From: DATKEH01 sp035546355
GTDB taxonomy: Bacteria; Acidobacteriota; Thermoanaerobaculia; Multivoradales; JAIOJS01
Direction: 5' to 3'
Assembly (NCBI GenBank): GCA_035546355.1
Contig: DATKEH010000366.1
Location: 1-9,267 of the forward strand
Length of the DNA stretch: 9,267 nt
Below, piece after piece: positions 1 through 7,208 of this stretch. Position numbers and translations under genes: made by a program. The notes under the pieces are model-generated. The model searched no databases and was not told the DNA's origin. It saw nothing but the letters and a program-made list of their open reading frames with translations. The stretch's first letter is position 1, and each line of letters opens with the position of its first letter.

Positions 1-28
1 AGGGACGATCTTGAGGCCGATGCGATGA
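1..28 (+). CDS. 3' tail of an unidentified upstream gene (partial)
   Basis: The frame starting at base 2 reads GTILRPMR and then TGA at 26-28. That stop overlaps the ATG of had (25-27) as ATGA. The same 4-base overlap style joins five of the following genes, so this is the most likely end of the preceding operon gene. Eight residues are too few to name a product. A competing reading is that a gene in the third frame ends at the TGA at 12-14. The upstream sequence is needed to decide. Confidence 0.35.
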
Positions 29-1083
29 ACGCCGCTGGCTACTTCCTGGAGACCCCGGCCCGGCCCCTGGTCCTTCGCGACCTGACGGTCGCCGAGCCCG
101 GTCCGGGCGAGGCGCTGGTCGCGGTCGCGGCCTGCGGGCTCTGCCATACCGACCTCGGCTTCGCCGACGGCTCGGTGGCGCCGCGCCACCCGCTGCCGCT
201 GGTCCTGGGCCACGAGATCACCGGCACGGTCGCCGCCGCGGGCGCCGGCTTCGCGGACCTGGTCGGCCGGCCGGTGCTGGTGCCGGCGGTTCTCCCCTGC
301 GGCGAGTGCGCCTTCTGCCGCGCCGGCCGCGGCAACGCCTGCCCGCGGCAGAAGATGCCGGGCAACGACATCCACGGCGGCTTCTCGAGCCACCTGCTGG
401 TGCCGGCGGCGCCGCTGGTGCCGCTCGACGGGGCCCCGGCGGGCTTCCCGCTCGACGAGCTCTCGGTGGTGGCCGACGCGGTCTCGACCGCCTACCAGGC
501 GACGGCGCGGGCCGGGCTCGCAGCCGGTGACCTGGCGGTCGTCGTCGGAGCCGGCGGCGTCGGCGGCTTCCTGGTCCAGATCGCCCGCGCCCTGGGCGCC
601 CGGGTGGTGGCCTGCGACGTCCGCGCCGAGGCGCTCGAGGCGGCGCGGGCGTTCGGCGCCGAGCGGACGATCGACGCCGGGGGGCGCGATCCCAAGGACG
701 TCCGGCGGCAGGTCCGAGACGTCGCCCGGGAATGGGAGGTGCCGTCGCTACGCTTGCGGGTGTTCGAGACCTCCGGCACCGCCGCCGGCCAGGCACTGGC
801 GTTCGGCCTGCTCGACCGGGCGGCGACCCTGGTCCTGGTGGGGTACACCCCGGAGGAGGTCCCGGTCCGGTTGTCGAACCTGATGGCCGTCGACGCGACG
901 GTCCACGGCACCTGGGGCTGTCCGCCGGAGGCCTACCCGGCGGTCCTCGACCTGATCTTCCGGGGCGCGGTGGCGCTCACGCCGGTGGTGGACCACGCGC
1001 CGATGAGCGAGGTCAACCGGCTGCTCGACGACATGGCCAACCACCGGTTGGGGCGCCGGATGATCCTGCACCCGGAGGGATGA
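25..1083 (+). CDS. had: 6-hydroxycyclohex-1-ene-1-carbonyl-CoA dehydrogenase (zinc-dependent MDR family)
   Basis: This 352-residue medium-chain zinc alcohol dehydrogenase probably oxidises 6-hydroxycyclohex-1-ene-1-carbonyl-CoA to the 6-oxo compound with NAD+, in the cytoplasm. The N-terminal GroES-like domain has the catalytic zinc motif GLCHTD (C40) and GHE (H63-E64). The structural zinc cysteines are C92, C95, C98 and C106. The Rossmann domain has GAGGVG at 175-180 and ends its second strand in D198 (CDV), which suggests NAD+ rather than NADP+. The ATG at 25 follows a GAGG (13-16) by 8 bases and overlaps the preceding stop as ATGA. The family alone would leave the substrate open. Position next to oah, dch and bcrCBAD makes the Had role strong. 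The frame is open to the window edge, but no other start codon is visible upstream. Confidence 0.9.
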   Translation: MNAAGYFLETPARPLVLRDLTVAEPGPGEALVAVAACGLCHTDLGFADGSVAPRHPLPLVLGHEITGTVAAAGAGFADLVGRPVLVPAVLPCGECAFCRAGRGNACPRQKMPGNDIHGGFSSHLLVPAAPLVPLDGAPAGFPLDELSVVADAVSTAYQATARAGLAAGDLAVVVGAGGVGGFLVQIARALGARVVACDVRAEALEAARAFGAERTIDAGGRDPKDVRRQVRDVAREWEVPSLRLRVFETSGTAAGQALAFGLLDRAATLVLVGYTPEEVPVRLSNLMAVDATVHGTWGCPPEAYPAVLDLIFRGAVALTPVVDHAPMSEVNRLLDDMANHRLGRRMILHPEG

Positions 1084-1108
1084 ACGGTGAGCGCCCACAC
1101 CCCGCCCC

Positions 1109-1126
1109 GGTGCGGCAAGCCGCACC
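1109..1126. repeat. REP-like palindrome, copy 1 of 3
   Basis: GGTGCGGC-AA-GCCGCACC is a perfect 8-bp inverted repeat around AA, followed by CTACG. It lies in the had-oah gap. The gap from 1084 to 1247 otherwise holds only the ribosome binding site of oah. Confidence 0.8.
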
Positions 1127-1159
1127 CTACGCCTGCACAGACGCCCCCGCTCCCAATCC

Positions 1160-1177
1160 GGTGGGCCAAGGCCCACC
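1160..1177. repeat. REP-like palindrome, copy 2 of 3 (covarying stem)
   Basis: GGTGGGCC-AA-GGCCCACC is again a perfect 8-bp inverted repeat around AA, followed by CTACG. Against copies 1 and 3, stem bases differ on both arms in a way that keeps every pair. This indicates that the folded form, not just the sequence, is conserved. The start lies 51 bases after the start of copy 1. Confidence 0.8.
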
Positions 1178-1206
1178 CTACGGCTCGGATGCCCGCCTCC
1201 CGATCC

Positions 1207-1224
1207 GGTGCGGCAAGCCGCACC
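1207..1224. repeat. REP-like palindrome, copy 3 of 3
   Basis: This copy is identical to copy 1 in the 18-bp palindrome and the CTACG that follows. It shares the upstream context TCCCRATCC with copy 2 and starts 47 bases after it. It ends 23 bases before the oah start, close to the GAGG at 1237-1240. Confidence 0.8.
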
Positions 1225-1247
1225 CTACGTGTAACCGAGGAACGACG

Positions 1248-2393
1248 ATGACCTTGCTGAAAAACCACGAGCTCTTGCCCGAGCTGCCGTTCCGCCACAT
1301 CCGCTACGAGAACCGGCCGGTGCGGGGCCGGGACGGCGCCGCCGTCGCCGGGCTCCACCAGGTCTGGATCTCGCTCGACAACCCGGCCCAGCTCAACAGC
1401 TACACGACCGAGGCGGTCAAGGAGGTGATCCTCGCCTTCCGCCGCGCAAGCGCCGACCGCGCCGCGGTGGCGGTGGTCCTGACCGGCACCGGCGAGCGCT
1501 CGTTCTGCACCGGCGGCAACACCGCCGAGTACGCCACCTACTACGCCGGCCGGCCGCACGAGTACCTCCAGTACATGCGCCTGTTCAACGACATGGTGAC
1601 GGCGATCCTGTACTGCGACAAGCCGGTCGTGTCGCGGGTCAACGGTCTGCGGATCGCCGGCGGCCAGGAGATCGGCATGGCCTGCGACTTCACGGTCGCC
1701 GCCGGCCACGCCTCGTTCGGTCAGGCGGGCCCGGTCCACGGCTCGGCCCCGGACGGCGGCTCGACCGACTTCCTGCACCTCTACGTCGGCTACGCCAGGG
1801 CGGCGGAGTCGCTGGTGCTGTGCCAGCCCTGGTCGGCCTACAAGGCGCTGCGCCTGGGGCTGGTCAACGAAGTGGCGGCGGCGCACCGCACGCCGGAGGG
1901 CGATCTGGTGCCCGACCCGCGCGTGGTCACCGACCGCTGGCTCGACCCCGACGGGCGGATCGTCTACGGCGAGGCCAAGTGCGGTGCGGCGCTGGAGTCG
2001 GGGCGGCAGGCCGCGGCCGCCTGCGCCGTCGACCTGGCGCCGCTCGACGAGGCGGTGGAGCGGCTGGTGACGCAGCTGCTCTACACCTTCCCCGACTGCA
2101 CCCGCAAGACGCTGGAGAGCCTGCGCAAGAAGAAGCTCGAGCACTGGCTGGCCAACAGCGAGAGCAATCGCTCCTGGCTGGCGCTGAACATGGCCACCGA
2201 GGCGCAAGCCGGCTTCCCGGCCTTTCACTTCGGCGACCGCGGCGCGCGCGAGATCGACTTCGTGACCCTGCGCCGGCGGCTCGCCGAGGGGGCGCGCTGG
2301 GACGGCGAGCTGCTGCGCGCCGTGCTGCCGGAGAGCGCGCGGCGGCGGATGGAGGCCGAGCGGCGCCTGCCGGTGCCGGAGGGGGTGGCGTGA
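1248..2393 (+). CDS. oah: 6-oxocyclohex-1-ene-1-carbonyl-CoA hydrolase (ring-opening)
   Basis: This 381-residue crotonase-superfamily protein has the length usual for Oah. It catalyses hydration and hydrolytic C-C cleavage of 6-oxocyclohex-1-ene-1-carbonyl-CoA to 3-hydroxypimelyl-CoA. Segments recognised from the family are NPAQLNSYTTEAVKEVILAF (45-64), FCTGGNTAEYA (86-96), YMRLFNDMV (109-117), RVNGLRIAGGQEIGMACDF (130-148) and FGQAGPVHGSAP. G90 and the GG at 138-139 are the probable oxyanion-hole positions. The ATG at 1248 has GAGG at 1237-1240, 7 bases away. The frame is open back to 732, but that stretch runs through had and the palindromic repeats and is not protein-like. The gene is intact, and its stop overlaps the dch start as GTGA. 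Confidence 0.95.
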   Translation: MTLLKNHELLPELPFRHIRYENRPVRGRDGAAVAGLHQVWISLDNPAQLNSYTTEAVKEVILAFRRASADRAAVAVVLTGTGERSFCTGGNTAEYATYYAGRPHEYLQYMRLFNDMVTAILYCDKPVVSRVNGLRIAGGQEIGMACDFTVAAGHASFGQAGPVHGSAPDGGSTDFLHLYVGYARAAESLVLCQPWSAYKALRLGLVNEVAAAHRTPEGDLVPDPRVVTDRWLDPDGRIVYGEAKCGAALESGRQAAAACAVDLAPLDEAVERLVTQLLYTFPDCTRKTLESLRKKKLEHWLANSESNRSWLALNMATEAQAGFPAFHFGDRGAREIDFVTLRRRLAEGARWDGELLRAVLPESARRRMEAERRLPVPEGVA

Positions 2394-3205
2394 GCGCGCC
2401 GTCGGCGACGGCGGCGCGGGCGGTCACCGGGGTCACGGCGACGCTGCTCGAGGACGGCCGCGTGCTGCGGCTGCGGCTCGGCGGCAGCAAGGGGAACGTG
2501 CTGTCGCGAGCCACCTTCAGCGAGCTCGCAGCCACTCTCGGCGAGCACGGTGGGCGGCCGGACCTGCGGCTGGTGCTGCTCACCGCCGACGGCCCCCACT
2601 TCTCCTACGGCGCCTCGATCCCGGAGCATCGCCGCGAGCAGGCGCCGGCGCTGCTGGCCGGCTTCCACCGCCTGGTCCGCCAGCTGGCCACCTTCCCGGT
2701 GCCGGTGGCAGCGCTGGTGCAGGGCAGCTGCCTGGGAGCTGGCTTCGAGCTGGTGCTCTGCTGCCACTTCGTCTTCGCCACCGCCGACGCCCGCTTCGCC
2801 TGCCCGGAGATCCAGCTCGGCGTCTTCCCGCCGGTGCTCGCCGCCGTCGGCCCCTGGCGACTGGGGGCGCCGCTGAGCGAGAGGCTGCTGTTGACCGGCG
2901 ACTCGCTGGAGGCCCCCGCCGCGGCGGCGGTCGGCTGGGTCACCGGGGTGGTCGAGGGGCAGGGCGAAGCGGCGGAGGGGGCGGTGTTGGAGTGGTACCG
3001 CAAGACGCTGGCGCCGCTGTCGGCGTTCGCGCTGCGCGAGGCGACGGCGGCGGTGCGCGGCGACGCCGGTTGGGCGCAGGCGGTGGATCGCGGGCTCGCC
3101 GCGGCCGAGGCGCGCTACGTCGGCCGGCTACTGCCGAGCCACGACGGCAACGAGGGGATCGCCGCCTACCTCGAAAAGCGGCCTCCGCGCTGGAGGGAGC
3201 GATGA
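2390..3205 (+). CDS. dch: cyclohexa-1,5-diene-1-carbonyl-CoA hydratase
   Basis: This crotonase-family hydratase of 271 residues is slightly longer than the usual ~258. It adds water to the dienoyl-CoA product of benzoyl-CoA reductase to give 6-hydroxycyclohex-1-ene-1-carbonyl-CoA. Visible family segments are GSKGNVLS (32-39), HFSYGASIPEH (70-80, first oxyanion-hole loop), GSCLGAGFEL (112-121, second loop) and ACPEIQLGVFPP. The start is a GTG at 2390 overlapping the oah stop as GTGA, with a GGAGGGGG stretch just upstream. The frame is open back to 1820 only as a shadow within oah. The end overlaps bcrC as ATGA. Other crotonases are excluded by the GxxGNVLS and QLGVFPP signatures and by context. 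Confidence 0.93.
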   Translation: MSAPSATAARAVTGVTATLLEDGRVLRLRLGGSKGNVLSRATFSELAATLGEHGGRPDLRLVLLTADGPHFSYGASIPEHRREQAPALLAGFHRLVRQLATFPVPVAALVQGSCLGAGFELVLCCHFVFATADARFACPEIQLGVFPPVLAAVGPWRLGAPLSERLLLTGDSLEAPAAAAVGWVTGVVEGQGEAAEGAVLEWYRKTLAPLSAFALREATAAVRGDAGWAQAVDRGLAAAEARYVGRLLPSHDGNEGIAAYLEKRPPRWRER

Positions 3206-4457
3206 GCGGGTCGGCCGACAACGGCCACCGCGCGGCGGCGGCTCCTGCCGGGCAGCCGTTCCCGGGCGATCCCGGGCAGCAGGAGGATCCGGCGGCGGCG
3301 ATCCTCGCCCGCTGCCAGGCGCTGGTCGAGGATCTGACCTTCGCCCGGGCTCGAGCCTGGAAGCAGCGCAACCCCGGCGCGCTGGCCGTCGGGTATCTGC
3401 CGGTGTACGTGCCCCGGCCGCTGCTCGAGGCGCAGGGGTGCCTGCCGGTGGCCCTCTTCGGCGGCGGTGAGCAGGTGGAGATCATCCGCGGCGACTCCTA
3501 CTTCCAGTCCTACATCTGCCAACTGCCGCGTAGCGTCGTGGAGCTCGGCCTGCGCGGCGACCTCGACGTGTTCGACGCCTTCCTCTTCCCCTCCACCTGC
3601 GACGTGGTGCGCAACCTCGGCGGAGTCTTCAAGCTGCTGTTCGGCGAGCGCTACGTCGCCTACCTCGACCTGCCGCAGAGCTTCGATCCGGCGGTGGGGG
3701 GCGCTTCTACGCCGGCGAGATGCGCCGCATCGCCCAGGGATTGGCGGCGCGCGGCGCCCGGCCCCTGGACGACGACTCGCTGATGCGGGCGACCGTCGAG
3801 GAGAACCGGCGCCGCCGCGCCCTCGCCGAGCTCGACCGCCTGCGCCGCGACGAGCCCTGGCGCCTGCTGGCCTCGGAGGCCTATCTGGCGGTGCGGGCCG
3901 GGGCGATGATGCCCGCCGTCGAGCACGCGGTGCTGCTCGCTGAGCTGATCGCGGCGCTGCGGTGGCGCGCGACGCGCGTCTACGACAACGTGCGGGTGGT
4001 GGTGGTGGGAGCCTTCTGCGAGCAGCCGCCGCTCCCCTTGGTGCGGGCGCTCGAACGCGCCGGCTGCTACGTCGTCGAAGACGATCTGCAGCTCGGGCTG
4101 CGGACGATCGACGGCGAGATCACCTGCTCTCCAGGGGAGGACGCCGTGGAGTCGCTGGCCCGGGCGTTCCTCGAGCAGGGCATCGCCACCGCCACCCGCT
4201 ACGTGGGCCAGGCGCGCAAGGGCGCGGCGCTGATCGAGCGGGTGCGCGCCACCGCAGCCGACGGCGTGGTCTTCGCCTCCCCCTCCTTCTGCGACCCGGC
4301 GCTGCTCGATCGGCCGATGCTGGAGGCGGCGCTCGACCGCGAGGGGATCCCCCACACCAGCTTCAAGTACGCCGAGAACACGGCTCAGTTCGGGGTGATC
4401 CGCGAGCAGGCGGGGGCGTTCTCCGACGCCGTCAAGCTGTGGGGAGGAGCGACATGA
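3202..4457 (+). CDS. bcrC: benzoyl-CoA reductase subunit C (frameshifted as written)
   Basis: This is one of two related substrate-reducing subunits (HgdB/FldC-like) that bind benzoyl-CoA and an iron-sulfur cluster. Family signatures are GYLPVYVPRPLL, GGGEQVEIIRGDSYFQSYIC (ending C106), FPSTCDVVRNLGG (C133), YLDLPQSFDPAVGG and, in the second part, SPSFCDP and FKYAENTAQFG. The frame breaks at the G run 3696-3701. The start frame would stop at 3783 after 193 residues, the last 27 unrelated. The family sequence (RFYAGEM and onward) continues from 3702 in the -1 frame to 4457. Joined, the product is about 418 residues, longer than the ~384 expected, mainly through an Ala/Gly/Pro-rich N-terminus. 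The ATG at 3202 overlaps dch as ATGA and follows GGAGGGAG. The subunit is identified firmly; whether it is functional is uncertain. Confidence 0.88.
3696..3702 (+). other. frameshift point in bcrC; G GGG GGC slippery heptamer
   Basis: Six G and a C form G GGG GGC. The codons of the incoming frame are GGG (3697-3699) and GGC (3700-3702), which is the X XXY YYZ phase of a -1 slippery site. Slipping back one base gives GGG, GGG and then CGC TTC TAC, the expected BcrC continuation. A possible stem, with GGCG and ATGC pairing with GCAT and CGCC, lies at 3714-3734, 11 bases downstream. A lost G from a G7 run, by sequencing or mutation, would look the same. Confidence 0.55.
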
Positions 4458-5755
4458 GCGCCATGCCCGCCGCCGCGCGGCCGCCGCAGGCGGCCAAGGA
4501 TCGCAGCCAGGAGCGCCAGAAGCGGATGTTCGCCGAGTACTTCCGCGGCCTCGAGCGGGCGCGAGAGGAGGGGCGCAAGGTGGTGTACACCTTCGTGCCT
4601 GGCAACCTGGCCGAGCTGATCGGCGCCTTCGGCATGGCGCCGGTGCTGCCGGAGATCAACGCCCTGCAGTCGGGGATGCGCAAGCGCTCGGCGGGGTTCA
4701 TCGCCGAGGCCGAGAAGACGGGCCACTCCGCCGACGTCTGTACCTACGTCAAGTGCGACCTCGGCATGCTGGAGAGCGGCAACATCGGGCCGCACGACAC
4801 CCAGCTGCCGTCGCCCGACCTGCTGCTGCTCTCCTACACCGGCTGCTTCACCTTCATGAAGTGGTTCGAGCTGCTGCGCGAGAAGTACGACTGCCCGGTG
4901 GTCATGCTCCACGTGCCCTACCAGGCGGAGGGGGAGATCACCGACGAGATGCGCCACTACGTCGTCGATCAGCTGCGCCGCGAGGTGATCCCGGCCATGG
5001 AGCGGGTCACCGGGCGCGCCTTCGACGAGGAGGCGCTGGCCCGCCGCCTCGCCCTGTCGCGGCAGGCCGAGGAGGACCTGGTGGCGGTGTGGGAGTCGGC
5101 GCGTCACCGCCCCTCCCCGATCGACGGCTACTTCGGCGGCGTCTACTACGTCGGGCCGATCTTCTCGGCCTTTCGCGGCACTGCGGACGCGGTCGCCTAC
5201 TACCGGGAGCTGCGCGAGGAGGTGGAGGCGCGCGTCGCGGCCGGCGAGGGGCCGATGACGCCGGACGGGCCGCTCGGCGAGGAGCGCTTCCGGCTGGTGG
5301 TGGAGGGCCCGCCCAACTGGACCGACTTCCAGGACTTCTGGCACATGTTCAGCCGCGAGGGGGCGGTGGTGGTGGCCTCCACCTACACCCGGGTCGGCGG
5401 CCTCTACGACACCGGCTTCCGCCACGACCCCGAGCGGCCGCTGGAATCGCTGGCCGAGTACTGCCTGGGCTGCTACACCAACCTGTCGCTGCCGGCGCGG
5501 GTGGCGCTGCTCGAGCGCTACGTCCGCGACTACTCGGCCGACGGCTTCCTGATCCACAGCGTCAAGTCGTGCAACTCGTTCAGCGTCGGCCAGCTGTTGA
5601 TGCTGCGCGAGCTCGAGAGCCGCACCGGCGTCCCCGGCGGGTTCATCGAGTCCGACCTCGTCGACCCCCGCTACTTCGGCAGGTCCAACATCGAGAACCG
5701 CCTGCAGAGCTACCTGCAGATGCTCGATGCGCGGCGGCGCGGGAGCTACGCGTGA
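4454..5755 (+). CDS. bcrB: benzoyl-CoA reductase subunit B
   Basis: This intact 433-residue subunit, close to the ~438 usual for BcrB, pairs with BcrC in the HgdB-like half that receives low-potential electrons and reduces the ring. Probable cluster or active-site cysteines lie in VCTYVKCDLG (C96, C101), YTGCFTFMKW (C131), EYCLGCYTN (C337, C340) and HSVKSCNSF (C373). The C-terminus has the family's IESDLVDPRYF block and ends LQSYLQML. The ATG at 4454 overlaps the bcrC stop as ATGA and has GGGGAGGAG at 4441-4449, 4 bases away. A second ATG at 4463 is possible, but the overlap favours the first. The first ~25 residues are Ala/Pro/Lys/Arg-rich and poorly conserved. The stop overlaps the GTG of bcrA. 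Confidence 0.94.
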   Translation: MSAMPAAARPPQAAKDRSQERQKRMFAEYFRGLERAREEGRKVVYTFVPGNLAELIGAFGMAPVLPEINALQSGMRKRSAGFIAEAEKTGHSADVCTYVKCDLGMLESGNIGPHDTQLPSPDLLLLSYTGCFTFMKWFELLREKYDCPVVMLHVPYQAEGEITDEMRHYVVDQLRREVIPAMERVTGRAFDEEALARRLALSRQAEEDLVAVWESARHRPSPIDGYFGGVYYVGPIFSAFRGTADAVAYYRELREEVEARVAAGEGPMTPDGPLGEERFRLVVEGPPNWTDFQDFWHMFSREGAVVVASTYTRVGGLYDTGFRHDPERPLESLAEYCLGCYTNLSLPARVALLERYVRDYSADGFLIHSVKSCNSFSVGQLLMLRELESRTGVPGGFIESDLVDPRYFGRSNIENRLQSYLQMLDARRRGSYA

Positions 5756-7099
5756 GGTGCGTGGTCGGCATCGACCTCGGCTCGACCACCACCAAATCGG
5801 TGCTGCTGGACGAGCAGGGGCGGGTGGTGGGGCGGGGCATCACCAACAGTCGCAGCGACTACGACGTCGCCTGTGCGGTGGCGCGGGAGGAGGCGATGAC
5901 CTCGGCGCGCTTCACGCTGCTCGAGCGGGCGGCGGCGCGGCGGGACGGGGTGGCCGGCGGGCTGGCCCGCCTGCGCGACGTCTTTCGCCTCGAGATCTAC
6001 CTCGGCGAGCTGGCGGCGCTGCGCCGGGAGGTGCTCGCCATCCTCGCCGAGCCGGCGCTGGAGGGCTGGCGCGAGGCGCTCGAGCCGGCGGCTACGGAGG
6101 TGCTCGCCGGCGTCGCCGCCGGCGCCCCGGCGCTCTTCGCCGCCGGCGCGGAGCGGCGCAGCGATTTCTTCCGCGACCTCGCCGGCGCCGCCTTCACCGC
6201 CGGCGCCGAGGCGGTGTCGTCGCGCGGCGAGGCGCCCTTCGAACGGCTGCTGGCCCTGTACGACCGCGCCATCCTGGCCGTCGAGACGCGCCTCGAGCCG
6301 CGCTCCGTTCCGCAGCTTCTGGAGCGGGCGGCGCGGCGGCTGACCGAGGCCGGCGAGGCCGTGCCGGTGTTGGCCGAGCTGGTGGCCGAGGCCTGCGACG
6401 CGCCGATCGAGGAGCTGGCCTTCGTCGGCACCGGCTACGGGCGGCAGACCCCTGCCGTTCCCCAAGGAGGCGATCCGCAGCGAGATCCTCTGCCACGGCC
6501 GCGGCGCGCACGCGCTGTTCCCCGGTACCCGCACGGTGCTCGACATCGGCGGGCAGGACACCAAGGCCATCCAGGTCGACGCCACCGGGGTGGTGACCGG
6601 CTTCCAGATGAACGACCGCTGCGCCGCGGGCTGCGGCCGCTACCTCGGCTACATCGCCGACGAGCTGTCGCTCGGCCTGCACGAGCTGGGGCCGCTGGCG
6701 CTGCAGGCCAGGAAGCAGGTGCGGGTGAGCTCCACCTGCACGGTGTTCGCCGGCGCCGAGCTGCGCGAACGGCTGGCGCTGGGGGAGCGGCGGGAGGACA
6801 TCCTCGCCGGGCTGCACCGGGCGATGATGCTGCGCGCGATGTCGCTGCTCGCCCGCTCCGGCGGCGTCGAGGACCAGCTGACCTTCACCGGCGGGGTGTG
6901 CCGCAACGAGATGGCGGTCAAGGTGCTGCGCGACCTGGTGGCGGTCAACTACGGTGACGGCATCACCCTCAACGTGCACGCCGACTCGATCTACGTCGGC
7001 GCCCTGGGGGCGGCCCTCTTCGCCCTCGACAACCTGCATGCCGGGCGGGGGCTGGCGCCGCTGCGGCCGGTAGCCGAGGCGACGGAGGCCGCCATTTGA
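5752..7099 (+). CDS. bcrA: benzoyl-CoA reductase subunit A, ATPase (frameshifted as written)
   Basis: BcrA is an ASKHA-fold ATPase of the BadF/BcrA/HgdC activator family. With BcrD it holds a [4Fe-4S] cluster and couples ATP hydrolysis to electron transfer to BcrBC. The first part has the phosphate motif GIDLGSTTTK (6-15), GRGITNSRSDYD, SDFFRDLAG and GTGYGRQT. The second part has LDIGGQDTKAIQVD, MNDRCAAGCGRYLGYIADE (C290, C294), STCTVFAGAEL (C329) and FTGGVCRNE. The parts are in different frames. An extra C in the run 6449-6452 shifts the reading, and the family sequence resumes at CTG CCG TTC CCC AAG from 6452. Without correction the start frame runs out of homology and ends at 6957. Joined length is about 448, against ~436 expected. 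The GTG at 5752 overlaps bcrB as GTGA and follows GGGAG. Confidence 0.88.
6449..6452 (+). other. frameshift point in bcrA (extra C in C4 run)
   Basis: The incoming frame reads GGG CGG CAG ACC CCT. The family expects GRQT followed by LPFPKEAIRSE, which is encoded from 6452 if one C is removed. Reading on would need a +1 shift. ACC CCT is not a recognised +1 slippery codon pair, and there is no adjacent stop codon as in prfB. A sequence error or a true mutation is therefore more likely than programmed shifting. Confidence 0.75.
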
Positions 7100-7118
7100 C
7101 CCGTCGTCCGACGATGGT

Positions 7119-7174
7119 CGTAGGGGCGGGCCTCAGCGCCCGCCCGCGGGCCGCCGCGGAGGGCGGCCCCTACG
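7119..7174. repeat. composite double-hairpin REP-like element between bcrA and bcrD
   Basis: Outer arms CGTAGGGGC (7119-7127) and GCCCCTACG (7166-7174) are a perfect 9-bp inverted repeat. Between and partly overlapping them are two 8-bp perfect hairpins with 6-base loops: GGGCGGGC/GCCCGCCC (7124-7131/7138-7145) and GGGCCGCC/GGCGGCCC (7148-7155/7162-7169). Its terminal CGTAGGG matches, in reverse, the CCCTACG that follows the palindromes before oah, suggesting related elements. There is no T-run, so it is not a standard intrinsic terminator, though strong folding could reduce expression of bcrD. The rest of 7100-7208 shows nothing else. Confidence 0.75.
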
Positions 7175-7208
7175 CCACCCGCCCGGCGCTCTCCCAATTG
7201 GCGCATCC

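Noticed and set aside
1109..1229. CRISPR array
   Set aside because: There are three short palindromes with spacers that partly resemble each other, no array length and no cas genes; this fits REP-like elements.
933..2228. Long minus-strand open frame opposite had and oah
   Set aside because: It is a GC-rich antisense shadow of oah: rich in Arg, Gly and His, with no recognisable domain, and it crosses the repeat gap.
3720..4457. A separate gene starting at the ATG at 3720, encoding a free C-terminal half of BcrC
   Set aside because: The ATG falls inside conserved BcrC sequence (RFYAGEM), the homology is continuous from 3702, and no ribosome binding site precedes it. A frameshifted single gene explains it better.
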